The notes beneath the pieces were generated by a model that worked only from the letters and a program-made list of their open reading frames with translations, searched no databases and was not told the origin of the DNA. The position numbers and the translations under genes are program-made. Of a stretch of DNA of 64,000 nucleotides, positions 11,084 through 22,582 are shown piece after piece. The stretch comes from Uranotaenia lowii. Its lineage: Eukaryota > Arthropoda > Insecta > Diptera > Culicidae. The DNA lies in NCBI RefSeq assembly GCF_029784155.1, contig NC_073693.1, positions 230,259,621-230,323,620 on the forward strand, written 5' to 3'. Position 1 is the stretch's first letter. Every line of letters starts with the position of its first letter.

Positions 11084-12471
11084 TGTAACTAGCCTTGACA
11101 GCTACACTCAGTGGGAGGTGGGTGGAGAGATTATGGGACTCAGGGTCGTATGCGAAATTCACCACTAAACACTTTCCCTGTGAGACGAATTTCTCATAAC
11201 AGAAACTTCCAAACTCAGCGACCATGCATATCAGAGGTGGCGGAACGGGTGGGTACCTCTCATGCTACCACCCAGAGTCAGACGACGTTGATTTTCAAAG
11301 AACTACGCAACCAGATACTGCAATGACCACCCCAGGGCAAAGATTTGTAACCTTTTCAGGTCCGAGAATCGCAGAAAAATTCAAAATAGTAAATAATTTA
11401 CGGAGGTCTACAACTCACTTAACACGGTTAATTTGGGGGTAAATATAAACATATATGGTTTATTCTAGTTAGCCCTAACATGACATGCTACAATATGGGT
11501 ACTTGCGGTATGTTTTAGCGGTGCTATGGTGCTTCGGTCGTTTTTGTTTCCCGCCACGACCATTGACGGAATCCGATGTTCGGGAACCACACCGCCACGT
11601 CCAGTGACAGTGGTGACTTGATGGTAGATTGCTGACTTCGGGGCAATGTCAATCGTGCTCAGCTCGTTGCTCGGCGGAAACACACCGCCACGTCCAATGA
11701 CAATGGTGACACGATGCTGAATTCTTCGTTTCGAAGCAATTCCTCTCGTGCTCGTTGCTTAGCGGATGATTATCGGGTGTGACAGCACAATGTTTATGTA
11801 GGTGCTGACCAGCCGAATTGTAGGTTAGGTGCCAACTCGCCTTGTTCGGATGGAGTCTAGGCACGCTTTTAATCTTTCTGTCCGGAACTGTTGATTGCCT
11901 GGGGATAGAGGGGTTGTGGTTCCAACGAACCAGCAAAACACCGAAAAGAAAAAGGCCCGCTTGGACCTTTTTCTGTGTTTTACAATGTTTGTTTGTTTCC
12001 GTGTATTTTTAACACCAATATTTGTTTGTTACGATAGCGTTTTTTTTCGGCTTTTTACACAATTTTTAACTTTTTTCACCGTGTTTATTTTGTCGCACTT
12101 TATGTTCCTAGACAAACACTACTCGCGCACTACTTTTCCCTCAGGCGGTCACGAACAGCAAGGACAGGAAGCGGATCGCTAACAATGCGCTAAGTGGAAT
12201 ATTTTGTCCAACCAACACACTAACAACATTCTTTACAAATTAATTTAAGAGTGTGTTGCTTTTCTGGGTGGCCACACTTCCCCGCTCTGCTCTCCGAAAT
12301 ACACGGCGCCTCTGGAGAATCTCTGAGAGTTTCGTGAATGAGTGGCGAACTCACGGGCAGGGATGACAGCTGCGCCAATGATGGGCGACTGTTGTAGGGT
12401 TTACTGAATGGTACAGGGATATTCGGATTTTGTGGCGGAGTCACATACATATGAAGTAACAGATGGTTACA
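11084..12471 (-). repeat. Gypsy-A 5' LTR
   Basis: 1388 bp, TGTAAC...GTTACA on the plus strand. It would carry promoter and polyadenylation functions for the minus-strand element. No difference from the left LTR was noticed. Confidence 0.9.
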
Positions 12472-12828
12472 AAGTTTTTGATGATTCCAAATTCCACCTT
12501 AGTTTTTGGATATTTTATAAATTATCCAACATGAGTTGAAAAATTTGAGATAACTGTTTTTGTATGAATTTGAAAAAATAAATATTCGGCCTATTCGGCC
12601 TATTCGGCCGAATACCTGGCTCAACTATTCGGTGAGCCGAATATTCGGCTTAACGGTTTTTTGGCGGTATTCGGCGCCGAATATTCGGCCAACCGAATAT
12701 TCGGTACATCTCTAATTATTTTTTTCAAATACTCCAGAACAATTTGTTTTTTTTTTTGGCCCGCTAGCCAATCTCATTTATAGAATTTGGCCCGCCTGTT
12801 GAAAATGTTGGCCACCCATGATATAGAT

Positions 12829-13514
12829 ATTTTCTTCTTTGATTTTGAAAACAGTAATTTGAACTCCGCTGTCTAGCAAAATGTGGTATGTTCAGATTGA
12901 GCAATAAAGTATTATTATCGTGCACCATGTATATTTTCTGAAATTGAACAGCATTTTGAAATATTCATAATATTTGGGAAACTAACTTTCAAAAGAATAA
13001 TATTGTACCTTTATAAACATTAAAAAAAGCAAATTTTATTGCTTTATGAAAATCTTATACCAACGAAAAAAGAAAGCATTGCTTCCATTCTTGAGAATAT
13101 AATTCGATGTTTTGTTTATTTCTCATTTTAAACGCCGTTGTGCGTGGAATGATTATGGATATTTCGATGAGGAAAACAAATAGCACTATTTGATTTTGCA
13201 CTTAATTCGAAGATTAGAGCATTTGGGTAGGAATAAATTTAGGCATTAAGCTGGTTGGAATAGGTTGTAATTCAAATTAAAAGGCTTGTTAAATTGTACC
13301 TGTTATAAATTTTTCACTCTTAGATGCTAAACTGAAGATTTAAAATCGCCTTAATACAACCATAAGTGCAGCCGCTATTAATAACATAAGGCGATTTTTA
13401 TTTCTGGAGTCGCGTTTGGAAAGACGATATTGATACACCGCTCATTGTAACGCCTGAGTGTATGCAATAAAACGTTCTTCTGCTATTGTTGGAGGAAACC
13501 ATTCGATGGTTTGA
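12829..13514. other. AT-rich spacer, no gene seen
   Basis: Sequence to the right of the nested hAT/Gypsy complex. No coding frame or repeat structure that I can support. Confidence 0.5.
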
Positions 13515-13975
13515 AGTTCTTCTGCTATCATGCCTTTTTAGCGAAATTCGGTATAATTTTCCGAATAATGATGGTATGATGCCAAAATATGGCACTCGTT
13601 TTTTTATATACGGATAGCACAGTTCTGCCAAATTTTGGTTTCAATGAATGTTTTTTGATACCTCGTTTAGTCATCCTTTATCAATAAAATTTAGAAAGCA
13701 TGACGATGCCAAATTTTGGCATAAAATTATACCTTAAAGTGGTATCACTATGCTCTCAAAACTCATTTTAAATCGTTGGCTAAACAAGGTTTCATTAAGG
13801 TTTCAATGAAACCTACACTTGGTATAATCGAGGTATCCGTATATGAAAAGTGAGACCCAAATTGTGGCATTGTACCACCTTTATTCGGGCAAAATGATAC
13901 CTCATTTTACTTTCAAGGCATGATAGCAAAATTAGGTATAATTTTGCCATAAAAGTCTGCTCGGGTTAACTTTGT
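13515..13975. repeat. Degenerate foldback/MITE with TGCTATCATGCC inverted motif
   Basis: TCTGCTATCATGCC near 13519-13532 and the complementary GGCATGATAGCA near 13917-13928 face each other, with further imperfect complementarity inside (GGTATAATTTT, CCGAATAA..GGTGG). The right edge in complement reads AACCCGAGCAGACTTTTATG. The match is patchy and no target duplication was found. Confidence 0.4.
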
Positions 13976-14206
13976 GGCAATAATTGCGTTGTTATGCAAC
14001 GATCGAGTCGAAATTTATACACGGGGGTTTTTTGGCACGGTAAATTGATTCCTGATTTCAAATTTAGTAGCAGACGACAGAAAAAGTGATCGTCCAATAT
14101 TTTTGCAATTATTACTTAACAATGAATTAGGAAGTGCATCTGGAAAATGCTTAACAATCGACTTTTATACAAACTGTTCATGACATTTTCCAAGTTGAAT
14201 GCGAAA

Positions 14207-14535
14207 CGGAGTTCGTATGGGATCAGCTAGTAATAGATAAATTCAATCAACCTTTGATCGATGATGATCTTCAGTATTTGATACGACTAAAAAACATTCG
14301 TCGACGCCAATATCAACGAACTAGGGATCCTTATTAAAAATTTATTTCTTGCGCCCTTCAAAAAGAGATCAAACGTCGTTTAAATTTTATTCGTAATGAA
14401 AATTTTGCAAAAGCAGTAGAGGACATAAAATCCTACTCAAAGCCATTTTGGGAATGAACTAAAATTCTTAAAAAGCCCCAGAAGCCAAATCCTACTTTGA
14501 AAGATGGAGATATACTTCTTCTAACTAACGCACTA
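14207..14535 (+). pseudogene. Fragment of a Jockey-like LINE reverse transcriptase ORF
   Basis: A plus-strand frame with small breaks reads a segment typical of the region before the RT core of Jockey-clade LINEs: LKNIRRRQYQRTRDP, a stop, LQKEIKRRLNFIRNENF, SKPFWE, a stop, then TKILKKPQKPNPTLKDGDIL. The fragment has lost its endonuclease and RT core. It runs into the RTE-like fragment at about 14535. Clade assignment rests on these motifs from memory of the family. Confidence 0.6.
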
Positions 14536-15004
14536 ACTTACTTAATGATCGCGCGCCGATCCTCCGGTGCATAGGGCAGTGGTAAAAGACCTCCACTGTT
14601 GACGATCCGGAGCCAGCGTCTTAACTTGGTCCCAGTCAAGGTTCTCGTCGACAGTTCCGATTTCAGCGACTAGGCTTAGCCGCCACGAGTTTCTGGGTCT
14701 GCCTCTTTTTCGATGTCCTTCTGGATTCCAATCTAGCGCCTCTCTGCAAATCTCGTTTTTATCTTTTCGCAGCGTGTGCCCAATCCATCTCTACTTACGT
14801 TCCCGAATCTCGATGTCTAGCGCCCTTTGATGACACCGGCGATGTAGTTTCTCATTCGAGATCCAGTTGCCAGGCCACCAAGCGCGGATGATATTCGGTC
14901 GAATGAAGTCGGTCGAATGTTTTTTCGAAATCAAAGAACACCAGCAGAAGAGAGTCCTGGAATTCGTTGATTTGTTCCAGTGTGATTCGTAGCGTTGTGA
15001 TGTG
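14536..15004 (-). pseudogene. RTE-like LINE ORF, 3' portion (left of Gypsy-B)
   Basis: The minus strand starts at the Gypsy-B junction with ITTLRITLEQINEFQDS then FDFEKTFDRL, the RT block around the first catalytic Asp. It jumps by an internal deletion to the ORF C-terminus (EMDWAHAAKR, RTSKKRQTQKL), a tail typical of this LINE group. It is interrupted by stops and frameshifts. The matching 5' part lies at 24738-25735; the two were one copy before Gypsy-B inserted. Confidence 0.7.
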
Positions 15005-16141
15005 TGTAACAAGTGCTCGGTTAGTAGTGTCAGTGGTTGTTGGACTTTTGTTCGCGGCAATAGTAAATGTGCCAAGAAGACATTTTGTTTGCGGAGAAGT
15101 CGCCTGCGTCGAAGTCCACCCCAGAACTCCTACGCACCAATCGGCACAGCAACACTCGAGAATCCCACCACCAGATGTCGGTGTTCGAGTGAAGAGGCGA
15201 GGCGAAATGATGGGCGAATGAGCGAGGCGACACGACAATCAGGATGGGGCGAAAGAACGGTGACGTCTTACGTCATGCTACGCGGCTACGGGGTCAATGA
15301 TCGGCCATTTCACTGAAGTTAGCCGAACACAGCACAGCACAGAAACGTGGTCAAAACCTGCAAGTGCAAACAGTGAAATTATCGGAATCCGGAAGAGCCG
15401 AATTCCCTGGATATTCAGGTAACCCAAAGCACCATACCCCGTAGCAGCCATGACCACCGTTCTCAACGTCATTCTAAAACCCCCATCCCGATTTCCTAAC
15501 AGGACCCCGAGGTTTACCTTGTTTTGAAGATCGGCTCGTTGTAGTAAGGTGTTACATAAAAACCGCCATCGCTGCAGGCCGCCATCACACCGCAGCGAGT
15601 CTTACTGAAGCCAACGGCGCTTCACGCGAGCCATAGACGCGCCGGTCCACAACCTACCGAGTGACGCGAGTTTCAAGGACCATTATTCGGACCCGCACTA
15701 CCAATCCACCGTGGTAAGCCGCCAGCCCGAGGCCGCCGACCTACACTCTACTCCGGACACTATCGCGAGAACCTACAACCCGAAGCCAACATAGTGCGTG
15801 GTTGAAACAGACCGTCGGTCACCAGTATCTATCACCGAGCGGCATCGCTGTTGCGGAACAGAGAGGCAGGTTCATCCAGGAAGGCGAGACACAAGGTGGT
15901 GCAATCACTGCGTGTCACGAGGTAGGAGGTAGCATAAGGGGGTGGGACGTAGTCCCTAGTGTGCGCATAATCTCAATCATAACCCAAAGACAAAAAGGGA
16001 AGAAATAAAACGTGGGAGGTTTCGAAGTAGATAAAGTGTTTCCTTGGCTAGCCGAATCGTTTCTTAGCTTAAGCCGACCCTGAGGCATACATACAAGGGA
16101 GTTTCAGCACCGCTGAACCCGCTAGCCGACCATTTGTTATA
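15005..16141 (+). repeat. Gypsy-B 5' LTR
   Basis: 1137 bp, identical in length to the 3' LTR. It starts TGTAAC and ends GTTATA, so the terminal dinucleotide is TA rather than CA in both copies. Confidence 0.9.
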
Positions 16142-16143
16142 CT

Positions 16144-16152
16144 TGGCGCCCA
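16144..16152 (+). other. Gypsy-B primer binding site
   Basis: TGGCGCCCA begins two bases after the LTR and continues TAACG. It fits the 3' end of a lysine tRNA, as in Gypsy-A. Confidence 0.7.
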
Positions 16153-16798
16153 TAACGTAAAAGTTGCTTTTGCGATTTGGATACGCTCGGCAGACACTTT
16201 TCTCTGAAGCCACTTCTGCTTGGGTCTCTGGGAAAACGCCCAGAACCTCTTGGAAATTTGCCTTAACACACTACACCTAGTGGGAAACAACCAGTTCGAA
16301 TTCGATTTGTTTCCGATTCGAGGGGTCTTGGACATCCAAAGAAATTTCGAATAGTAACCAACTAGTTGAAAACGTTTTAAAAAACATTTTAGGTCGAAGA
16401 TAAAATTTTCTCGGAAATCCGGAAAATTTTCTTTCTCGGTGGGGGGTGGAAAAGAGAATTCAAACAAGAACCCAATCCCAATCAATTTTATTCCCCTCAT
16501 CTTATTACTAGTCAACTTTTGCTATTCGATTTTGATTGTCGTTTTTTTAAACTGTTTCGTCTGTGCTTACGTTTCTTTAACTTAATATTCAAATTTGAAA
16601 ATTTTAATTTATTATAGTTTTGTAACCCACTACCCAAACGTTTTATTCTAGTCGCATTGTACTGTATTGTTTGTGATTGGATAAATTTTTGTTGAAGCTT
16701 ATTTTTGTACTTTTTAGCTTAGATTTAAAATTTGTGAAGCGTAATTAGAATACTTAGTAAATTCAAAGTAAATTTTATTCACCTGTGATATTAAAACT
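16153..16798 (+). other. Gypsy-B untranslated leader
   Basis: About 650 bp between the primer site and the gag ATG. It is AT-rich in its second half. No supported frame; packaging signals are expected here but not recognisable. Confidence 0.6.
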
Positions 16799-18715
16799 AT
16801 GGAGATGTCACACCTTCTCTCGCAGTACCACGCGTTGAACCCAGCTCATCTCACCATTGATGAACTCGAGCATGAGCTTAACATCCGGAAAATTCCGTTC
16901 GATCCGAGCATGACGCGTAGCCAGTGCGAGCGGTTGTTGCGTATTGACCTGAAAAGCGAAAAAAATAAATTAAATGTGGTTCATGAATTCGTTAGTGATT
17001 CGGTTGAGGAAGAACTAGCGGTGTGCCAGGATAAGCTCTATTCTATTTCCGGCTTTCTGGAGGGCAGGAGAGCGAAAAAAGCACCTGAGCAGAGCTTCAA
17101 GACTAGGATTCTGCATATCCTTTTTCGAATGGAGCGGTTGAAAAACCAAACCACTTCGGAAAAAGATTTGGAATCTCTGGCCTCGATTGCTGGCGAATGT
17201 CTTAGACTGTTCAGAGTGTTCTTTTCGTTCACCTCTCACCTTCCAGAAGTCCGGGAGGCAGAATTAGCTTATATAAATGGTAGCATAAATCAAGCTCGTG
17301 AACAGATCGCGCAAAATAGTGATCGCGAAACACAAAATGAGGTCGTTAACGTGGACGAACCGGGAAAAAGGGTTGAGCATGAGAACGACGGAGATGATGA
17401 AGCGACTGGTAATGATGGCTCGGACGACTCCGATGACGAGTCAGATCTGGCTGCCGAATGCAAACAGATGTTGACGGTTATGTCCCAGATGATGAAGCGT
17501 GTTCAGACTTTAGAATCAAAAATTAAGAATAAAAAGAAGAACTCAAAGAAGCCTTCGAACAGCACTCTCAGGGACGATAACCAGAACCGGAAGAAGAATT
17601 CGGAAGGAGATCAACCGAAAGACTTTTTGGAATGGTTGAAAGACCGCAACAGCTCAATGGGAAGCGCGAGACCCAGAGAGCAGGATGTGAAAGCTGATCC
17701 TTTGTCCATCGTTAACCGGGCACAGGACAAGCGATTTCCAGTCCATAAGTGGTCCGTCAAGTATGACGGAATGGACAACGGAAGGAGGCTGAACGAATTC
17801 GTGAAGGAGGTTGAATTCAACGCCCGATCGGAAGGATTCACACAGGTCGAACTTCTGAAGTTCGCTCATCACCTGTTCACTGACAAAGCCAGAGCCTGGT
17901 ACATGGAGGTGAGCAGCTACGGAAGAATTCACAGCTGGGACGAATTAGTCGCGGAACTAAAGAACGAGTTCTTACCTGTCGATATGGACTACGTTTACGA
18001 ACGGCAGGCTTGTAACCGTCGACAGGGAGCCAGGGAGAAATTCCAAGACTACTACCTGGACATGGTGCGGATCTTCCGTAGTCTTTCCATTCCGTGGGAT
18101 GAAAAACGTCGGTTCGATTTGCTGTTCCGGAACACCCGCGAGGACTGTCGAATCGCCATGTTAGCCGCAAACGTCAACTCGATTCCTAAAATGAAAGATT
18201 TTGGTAAGCGTTTTGACTCAATAAACTGGCAGTTGTACTCCAGGAAGGACAGTCGTTTTGGGGGGAGGTCAGCTCAGGTCGAAGAAGTGAGCCAAAATCA
18301 TTCTGTCAGGCCCAAAGAAAGCAGATGGCAAAACTCTGGAAAAAATAGGGACAGAGGTCAATCGTCGAAGCCGGAAGGAATCCGGATTTTCCGCAAGAAC
18401 TCCGATAAGCCTCTCTTTATTCCAAGAGACGGGAAAAATGATTACAGGGAGAGAGAAAAAGCGAAAACCGAAATCGCACCGACACAGAGGAGTTCAATTC
18501 CGGGTCCCAGTGGAACCAATGTTCTGCAACGGATTGTTAACGCTTACATTCCGCCTCGGCGGGATGTCTGCCTTAACTGTCACGTGGAAGGTCATGGGTT
18601 CATGGACTGTGACAAGGAAATGAACTGCTTCTGTGCACGGTGTGGATTTCCGGGATTTTTCGCTAAAGAATGCCCTTACTGCCAATCAAAAAACGTGGCA
18701 AAGACTGCCCAGTGA
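16799..18715 (+). CDS. gag: Gypsy-B Gag with CCHC zinc knuckles
   Basis: 638 codons, intact from ATG to TGA. The N-terminal region starts with a helical leader (HALNPAHLTIDELEHELNIR) resembling the start of Gypsy-A Gag. An acidic Asp/Glu-rich segment lies near residues 195-220, then a Lys-rich stretch. The capsid-like block includes WSVKYDGMDNGRRL and FTDKARAWYM, parallel to Gypsy-A. The C-terminus has CX2CX4HX4C (CLNCHVEGHGFMDC) and CARCGFPGF...CPYC. The stop follows the slippery heptamer by six sense codons. It should assemble particles around the element's RNA and is the only intact sense-strand frame of this copy. Confidence 0.9.
   Translation: MEMSHLLSQYHALNPAHLTIDELEHELNIRKIPFDPSMTRSQCERLLRIDLKSEKNKLNVVHEFVSDSVEEELAVCQDKLYSISGFLEGRRAKKAPEQSFKTRILHILFRMERLKNQTTSEKDLESLASIAGECLRLFRVFFSFTSHLPEVREAELAYINGSINQAREQIAQNSDRETQNEVVNVDEPGKRVEHENDGDDEATGNDGSDDSDDESDLAAECKQMLTVMSQMMKRVQTLESKIKNKKKNSKKPSNSTLRDDNQNRKKNSEGDQPKDFLEWLKDRNSSMGSARPREQDVKADPLSIVNRAQDKRFPVHKWSVKYDGMDNGRRLNEFVKEVEFNARSEGFTQVELLKFAHHLFTDKARAWYMEVSSYGRIHSWDELVAELKNEFLPVDMDYVYERQACNRRQGAREKFQDYYLDMVRIFRSLSIPWDEKRRFDLLFRNTREDCRIAMLAANVNSIPKMKDFGKRFDSINWQLYSRKDSRFGGRSAQVEEVSQNHSVRPKESRWQNSGKNRDRGQSSKPEGIRIFRKNSDKPLFIPRDGKNDYREREKAKTEIAPTQRSSIPGPSGTNVLQRIVNAYIPPRRDVCLNCHVEGHGFMDCDKEMNCFCARCGFPGFFAKECPYCQSKNVAKTAQ
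18688..18694 (+). promoter_or_regulatory. -1 ribosomal frameshift heptamer A AAA AAC (Gypsy-B)
   Basis: Gag codons read TCA AAA AAC, so A AAA AAC is in slippage phase. Sliding back one base leads into the pol frame (RGKDCPVRPG...), which continues to the protease. Same motif and placement as Gypsy-A. Confidence 0.8.
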
Positions 18716-21700
18716 GGCCGGGCAGTCTTTTAGAAAACCAAGCTGGACCTCACCATCTAGAGGCAAGTTGTCCGAAAGAAATTCTTCACCAGCTAGGCTA
18801 TTCGCAAGTGGGAGAAGACGTTAAAGAGAATTTCGAGATTGCAACATTGCTCGTCAACCTCGATAACGATTCTCGACCATTTGCGAAAGTCGAACTGATG
18901 GGAATTTCTGTCGTGGGCCTTCTAGATAGTGGGGCATCCAAGACTATTTTAGGAAGAGGAAGTAGGAAACTGATTAAAATGTTAAAATTGAAAATTATAC
19001 CCACCAACATCAAACTCTCAACAGCTGGAGGCCAACATCTGGAGGTCATAGGGGCCGTAGATATCCCGGTCACCTTCAATGGGGTCACCAGGTTGTTGTC
19101 CGTACTTGTCGCCCCCGATTTGAACCGGCGATGCATCCTGGGCTACGATTTCTGGCGGAAGTTCGGGATACGTCCAACTCTGCAGGAATCCGTAGAGTCA
19201 CTGGATGGCGAAGCTGGTACAAATCTGGAGGAAGATGAGGAAAGATTAAGTGACGATCAAAAGAGGCAGTTGGATGATGTCAAGAAGATGTTTCTTGTGG
19301 CAGGTCCAGGCAAGTTTGGAGAAACAAAGCTGTTGGAGCACAGGATCGAACTCAAGGATGAGTTCATCCATTCAGAACCGGTTAGAAAGAACCCATACCC
19401 CTGGAGCCCGGAAATCCAACGCAAGATTCATCTTGCCGTCGACAAAATGTTGGCGGAGGACATCATCGAACCGTCGGAGTCCGACTGGTCTCTTCCGATC
19501 GTCCCTGTATCAAAACGAGACAGCGATGAGGTTCGACTCTGTTTGGATGCGAGGAAATTAAACGAACGCACCAAACGAGACGCGTACCCCCTCCCACATC
19601 AGAATAGAATTCTGAGCCACCTGGGAAAGTTCAAATATCTGTCAACGATTGACCTTTCTCAGGCCTTTCTTCAAATACCGCTCCATCCAGATTCACGGAA
19701 ATTTACGGCTTTTTTCAGTACCCGGACGAGGCTTGTTCCATTTCCGGCGACTCGCATACGGTTTAGCAAACAGTCCGGCAAGCTTGAGCAAGGTCATGGA
19801 TCGAACTCTTGGTCATGGGGCACTGGAGCCGTACATTTTCGTGTATCTGGATGACATTGTAGTGGTCAGCGCGTCATTTGAAGACCACATATTAAAATTG
19901 CGTGAGCTTGCGAGCCGGTTGCGTAAGGCGAACTTATTCATCAACATAAAAAAATCAAACTTCTGCTGCACGAACTACCGTATTTGGGATATATCTTGTC
20001 CAGAGAAGGACTTCGCCCAAACCCAGATCGTATTCAAGCGATCTTGGGATTTGAGGTGCCCAACTCGGTAAGATCCCTCCGTAGATTCCTCGGTATGGCA
20101 AACTACTACCGTAGGTTTATCTCAAACTTCAGCGAACTCACCGCACCTCTCACGGACTTGTTGAAAAACAAGCCCAAGAAGGTGCGGTGGAACGACGCAG
20201 CAGAAGGAGCTTTCCAAGCCATCAAGGAGCGGTTAATTACAGCCCCGGTGATGGCTAACCCCGACTTTAGCAAACCTTTTTGCGTACAAACGGACGCTAG
20301 CGACACCGCGCTCGCAGGAGTACTCACGCAAGTCCAAGGGGGTTTAGAACGGGTCATCGCGTTTCACTCGGAAAAGCTGAAAGGAGCCGAGTTAAATTAT
20401 CATGCAGCGGAGAAGGAAGGGCTTGCCGCTCTCCGCTGCATCGAGAAATTCCGGTGCTACATCGAGGGCACACATTTCACTCTAATTACGGATTCATCGG
20501 CGTTATCCTTCATCATGCGAGCGAAATGGAAGTCCTCATCGCGTCTCAGCAGATGGAGTATAACGCTTCAGCAGTATGACATGGACGTGAAACATCGTAA
20601 AGGGAAGGAAAACGTCGTGCCCGATGCCCTGTCACGCTCGATTGAATCTCTGGAGCCTGTTTTGGAGGACGAGTGGTACAGGAACTTATATCAGGCTGTT
20701 CAACAGGATCCGGAAAAGTACATCGACTTCCGAATCGAAAGCCGGAAGTTGTACAAGCTCGTGGCGTCAAAATCGGATGTTCTCGACTATACGTTCGCTT
20801 GGAAGGAGTGCATCCCGAAATCCCAGCGGAATCGCAGTGATGCAACAAGAGCACGACGAGAAGTTGCACATCGGGTACGAAAAATGCATCGAGTACCTCA
20901 AACGACGCTTCTATTGGCCACGAATGTCCGCTGATCTAAAGAAGTACCTAGCTCAGTGTGACGCGTGCAAGGAAAATAAGCACCCCACACACTCTACTGT
21001 TCCCGAGATGGGGAAACAGCGGATTGCGACCAGACCCTTCCAGATTGTGTGCATGGATTACATACAATCTCTTCCCAGAAGCAAGCAGGGCAATGCACAC
21101 CTACTTGTAGTTCTTGACTTGTTCTCGAAGTACTGCCTGCTTGTTCCTGTGAAGAAGATTGCTTCGGGTAGTCTGTGTACCATTCTGGAAGAGCAATGGT
21201 TTCGCAAACTGTCTGTTCCCCAAATCATTATTTCGGACAATGCATCAACATTTCTGTCCAAGGAATTTCAGGGCCTACTTCAGAAGTACGAAGTCCAACA
21301 CTGGGCCAATGCGCGCCATCGGAGCCAGGCGAACCCCGCCGAACGTCTCAACCGAACGATAAACGCAATGATCCGCTCGTACGTGCGTATTGACCAACGA
21401 ATGTGGGACTGTCGTATTTCTGAGGTCGAACACGTCCTGAATAACACGATACACTCAACGACCAAATTTTCACCACATAGGATTGTGTTCGGTAACGAAA
21501 TCATCACCCGAGGAGCCGAATATGTGCTCGAAAATGAACCCACCCTAACGGAGGATGAACGAATGCTGAAATTTAAAAACATTAACCGTAAAGTTTGGGA
21601 AATCGTGTGTGATAATCTCAGAACAGCACACGAGAATACCAAAAAGAGGTACGATTTACGCCAAAAGATATATTCGCCCACGTTCAATGTTGGTCAAAGG

Positions 21701-21874
21701 GTATTTAAAAAATCTTTCAAACAGTCGTCAGCCAGCAAGGATTTCAATGCAAAACTTGGTCCAGCCTATGTGCCCTGTATTATCTTGGCCAAAAAAGGAA
21801 CTAGTTCCTACGAAGTTAGCGACATGAATGGGCGCTCGCTAGGCGTGTTCTCAGCTAGTGACCTCCGTGCATAA
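18694..21874 (+). pseudogene. pol: Gypsy-B Pol, broken by three frameshifts
   Basis: Four frame segments follow the normal Gypsy order. About 18694-19715 holds the protease (LLDSGASKTIL, Asp codon at 18925) and the RT N-terminus. About 19716-19965 holds the RT core with VYLDDIVVVS (DD codons 19850-19855). About 19980-20828 holds the RT C-terminus and RNase H (QTDASDTALAGVL). About 20829-21874 holds integrase (CDACKEN, CMDYIQSLP, SDNAS, NPAERLNRT) and the C-terminal domain ending GVFSASDLRA. The first break sits in a run of six T. The others lie near 19970 and 20828 and look like small indels. Catalytic residues persist in each segment, so the damage is recent or partly a sequencing effect. 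As written, this copy cannot make full Pol. Confidence 0.9.
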
Positions 21875-22582
21875 AAAAAAAACAATGGCAAAAATACGTC
21901 ACACAATTCTTTCTGTATGACTCAAAAAAAAACGAATAATATAAATATTTATGTAATTGAACCGAAAAATTAAAGGTTCACGATCGGGTAAACTACCATA
22001 CACAGTGTTGAGAGGGAAGGAGGATAGAATCCTGAAAAAAAAAATATAACTCACCTAGGAGCCTGTCGGACCATCCTTGCTTAGGCAGAGAAGATTCCAG
22101 TGATGTCGCATGCGTCCTACAACGTATCCGTAACTCCATTTGTGGAATTTGACTTCGACACAAACACTGAAACCTAAAAAAAACAAATTCTATAATGCTA
22201 AGAAAAACAAAAAAAAAGAAAACACCTTCTGCAACCGCAGCAACATTAATCAGTCGGTGAGGATGCGTGCAACATGAGTTAATGCATGGCATGTTGCATT
22301 GCACCTCATGATACAAAAAGATGTTGCAGTAGCAGAAATGATGTCGCAGATAAAATCCCAATAATGTTGCACGTCGTAAATACACTAGGGGTAACTAAAC
22401 AAAACCAAATCCAACTCACCATATCTTTCACCCAGGAAAGAGGATTACGGCGAAGGGAACGAAAGGGGGCGTGAATTCAGCAGCAGGGTACTCCGGAACC
22501 GGCACACGTCTGTGGGAAAACCCCGCATCATCCAGTACGTCCGAATAAAAAAAAAAAAGGTTCCACGGTTGTGCTAGTGTCG
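21875..22582 (-). other. Gypsy-B 3' region with minus-strand splice signals
   Basis: Non-coding on the sense strand. On the minus strand several consensus sites occur: acceptor TTCCCACAG/ACGTG near 22513, donor ATG/GTGAGT near 22419, acceptor ACCCCTAG/TGT near 22384, acceptor TTTTTTTTAG/GTTTCAG near 22174, donor CCTAG/GTGAGT near 22054, acceptor TTTTTTTTTTCAG/GATT near 22034. They would define small exons downstream of the short antisense frame at 22583-22975. No long continuous frame joins all of them. Confidence 0.4.

Larger units (their letters stand above)
3648..12471 (-). mobile_element. Gypsy-type LTR retrotransposon Gypsy-A, apparently complete
   Basis: Two 1388-bp LTRs beginning TGTAAC and ending GTTACA flank gag and pol on the minus strand. 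The element is 8824 bp, with a 4-bp duplication AAGT at 3644-3647 and 12472-12475. Order in transcription sense: 5' LTR (11084-12471), primer site, gag, -1 frameshift site, pol (protease, reverse transcriptase, RNase H, integrase), 3' region with antisense exons, purine-rich tract (complement of about 5036-5056), 3' LTR. Protease before RT and integrase after RNase H is the Gypsy (Metaviridae) order. No env frame is seen. All frames translated inside the two LTRs are identical, implying recent insertion. Confidence 0.93.
2713..12714. mobile_element. Non-autonomous hAT-type element (hAT-B), middle shell
   Basis: Inverted ends TAGAGATGTACCGAAT (2713 onward, and its complement ending at 12714) are flanked by an exact 8-bp duplication ATTATTTT at 2705-2712 and 12715-12722. 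Subterminal regions (2727-2825, 12584-12708) are packed with ATTCGGCCGAAT-type palindromic motifs. Minus the nested Gypsy-A it would be about 1.17 kb. The interior (2830-3647, 12476-12583) has no transposase frame. A fragment of another copy lies near 28486-28556. Confidence 0.85.
836..12820. mobile_element. Non-autonomous hAT-type element (hAT-A), outer shell of a nest
   Basis: The ends are inverted copies of CATGGGTGGCCAA (836 onward, and its complement ending at 12820). They are flanked by an exact 8-bp direct repeat ATATAGAT at 828-835 and 12821-12828, the duplication length of hAT transposons. Subterminal GGCCCGC motifs occur several times just inside both ends, a common arrangement of hAT transposase binding sites. 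No transposase frame belongs to this shell. Without the nested hAT-B insertion the element would be about 2 kb. It also contains a MITE copy near 996-1239 and a degenerate repeat at 2343-2648. Confidence 0.85.
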
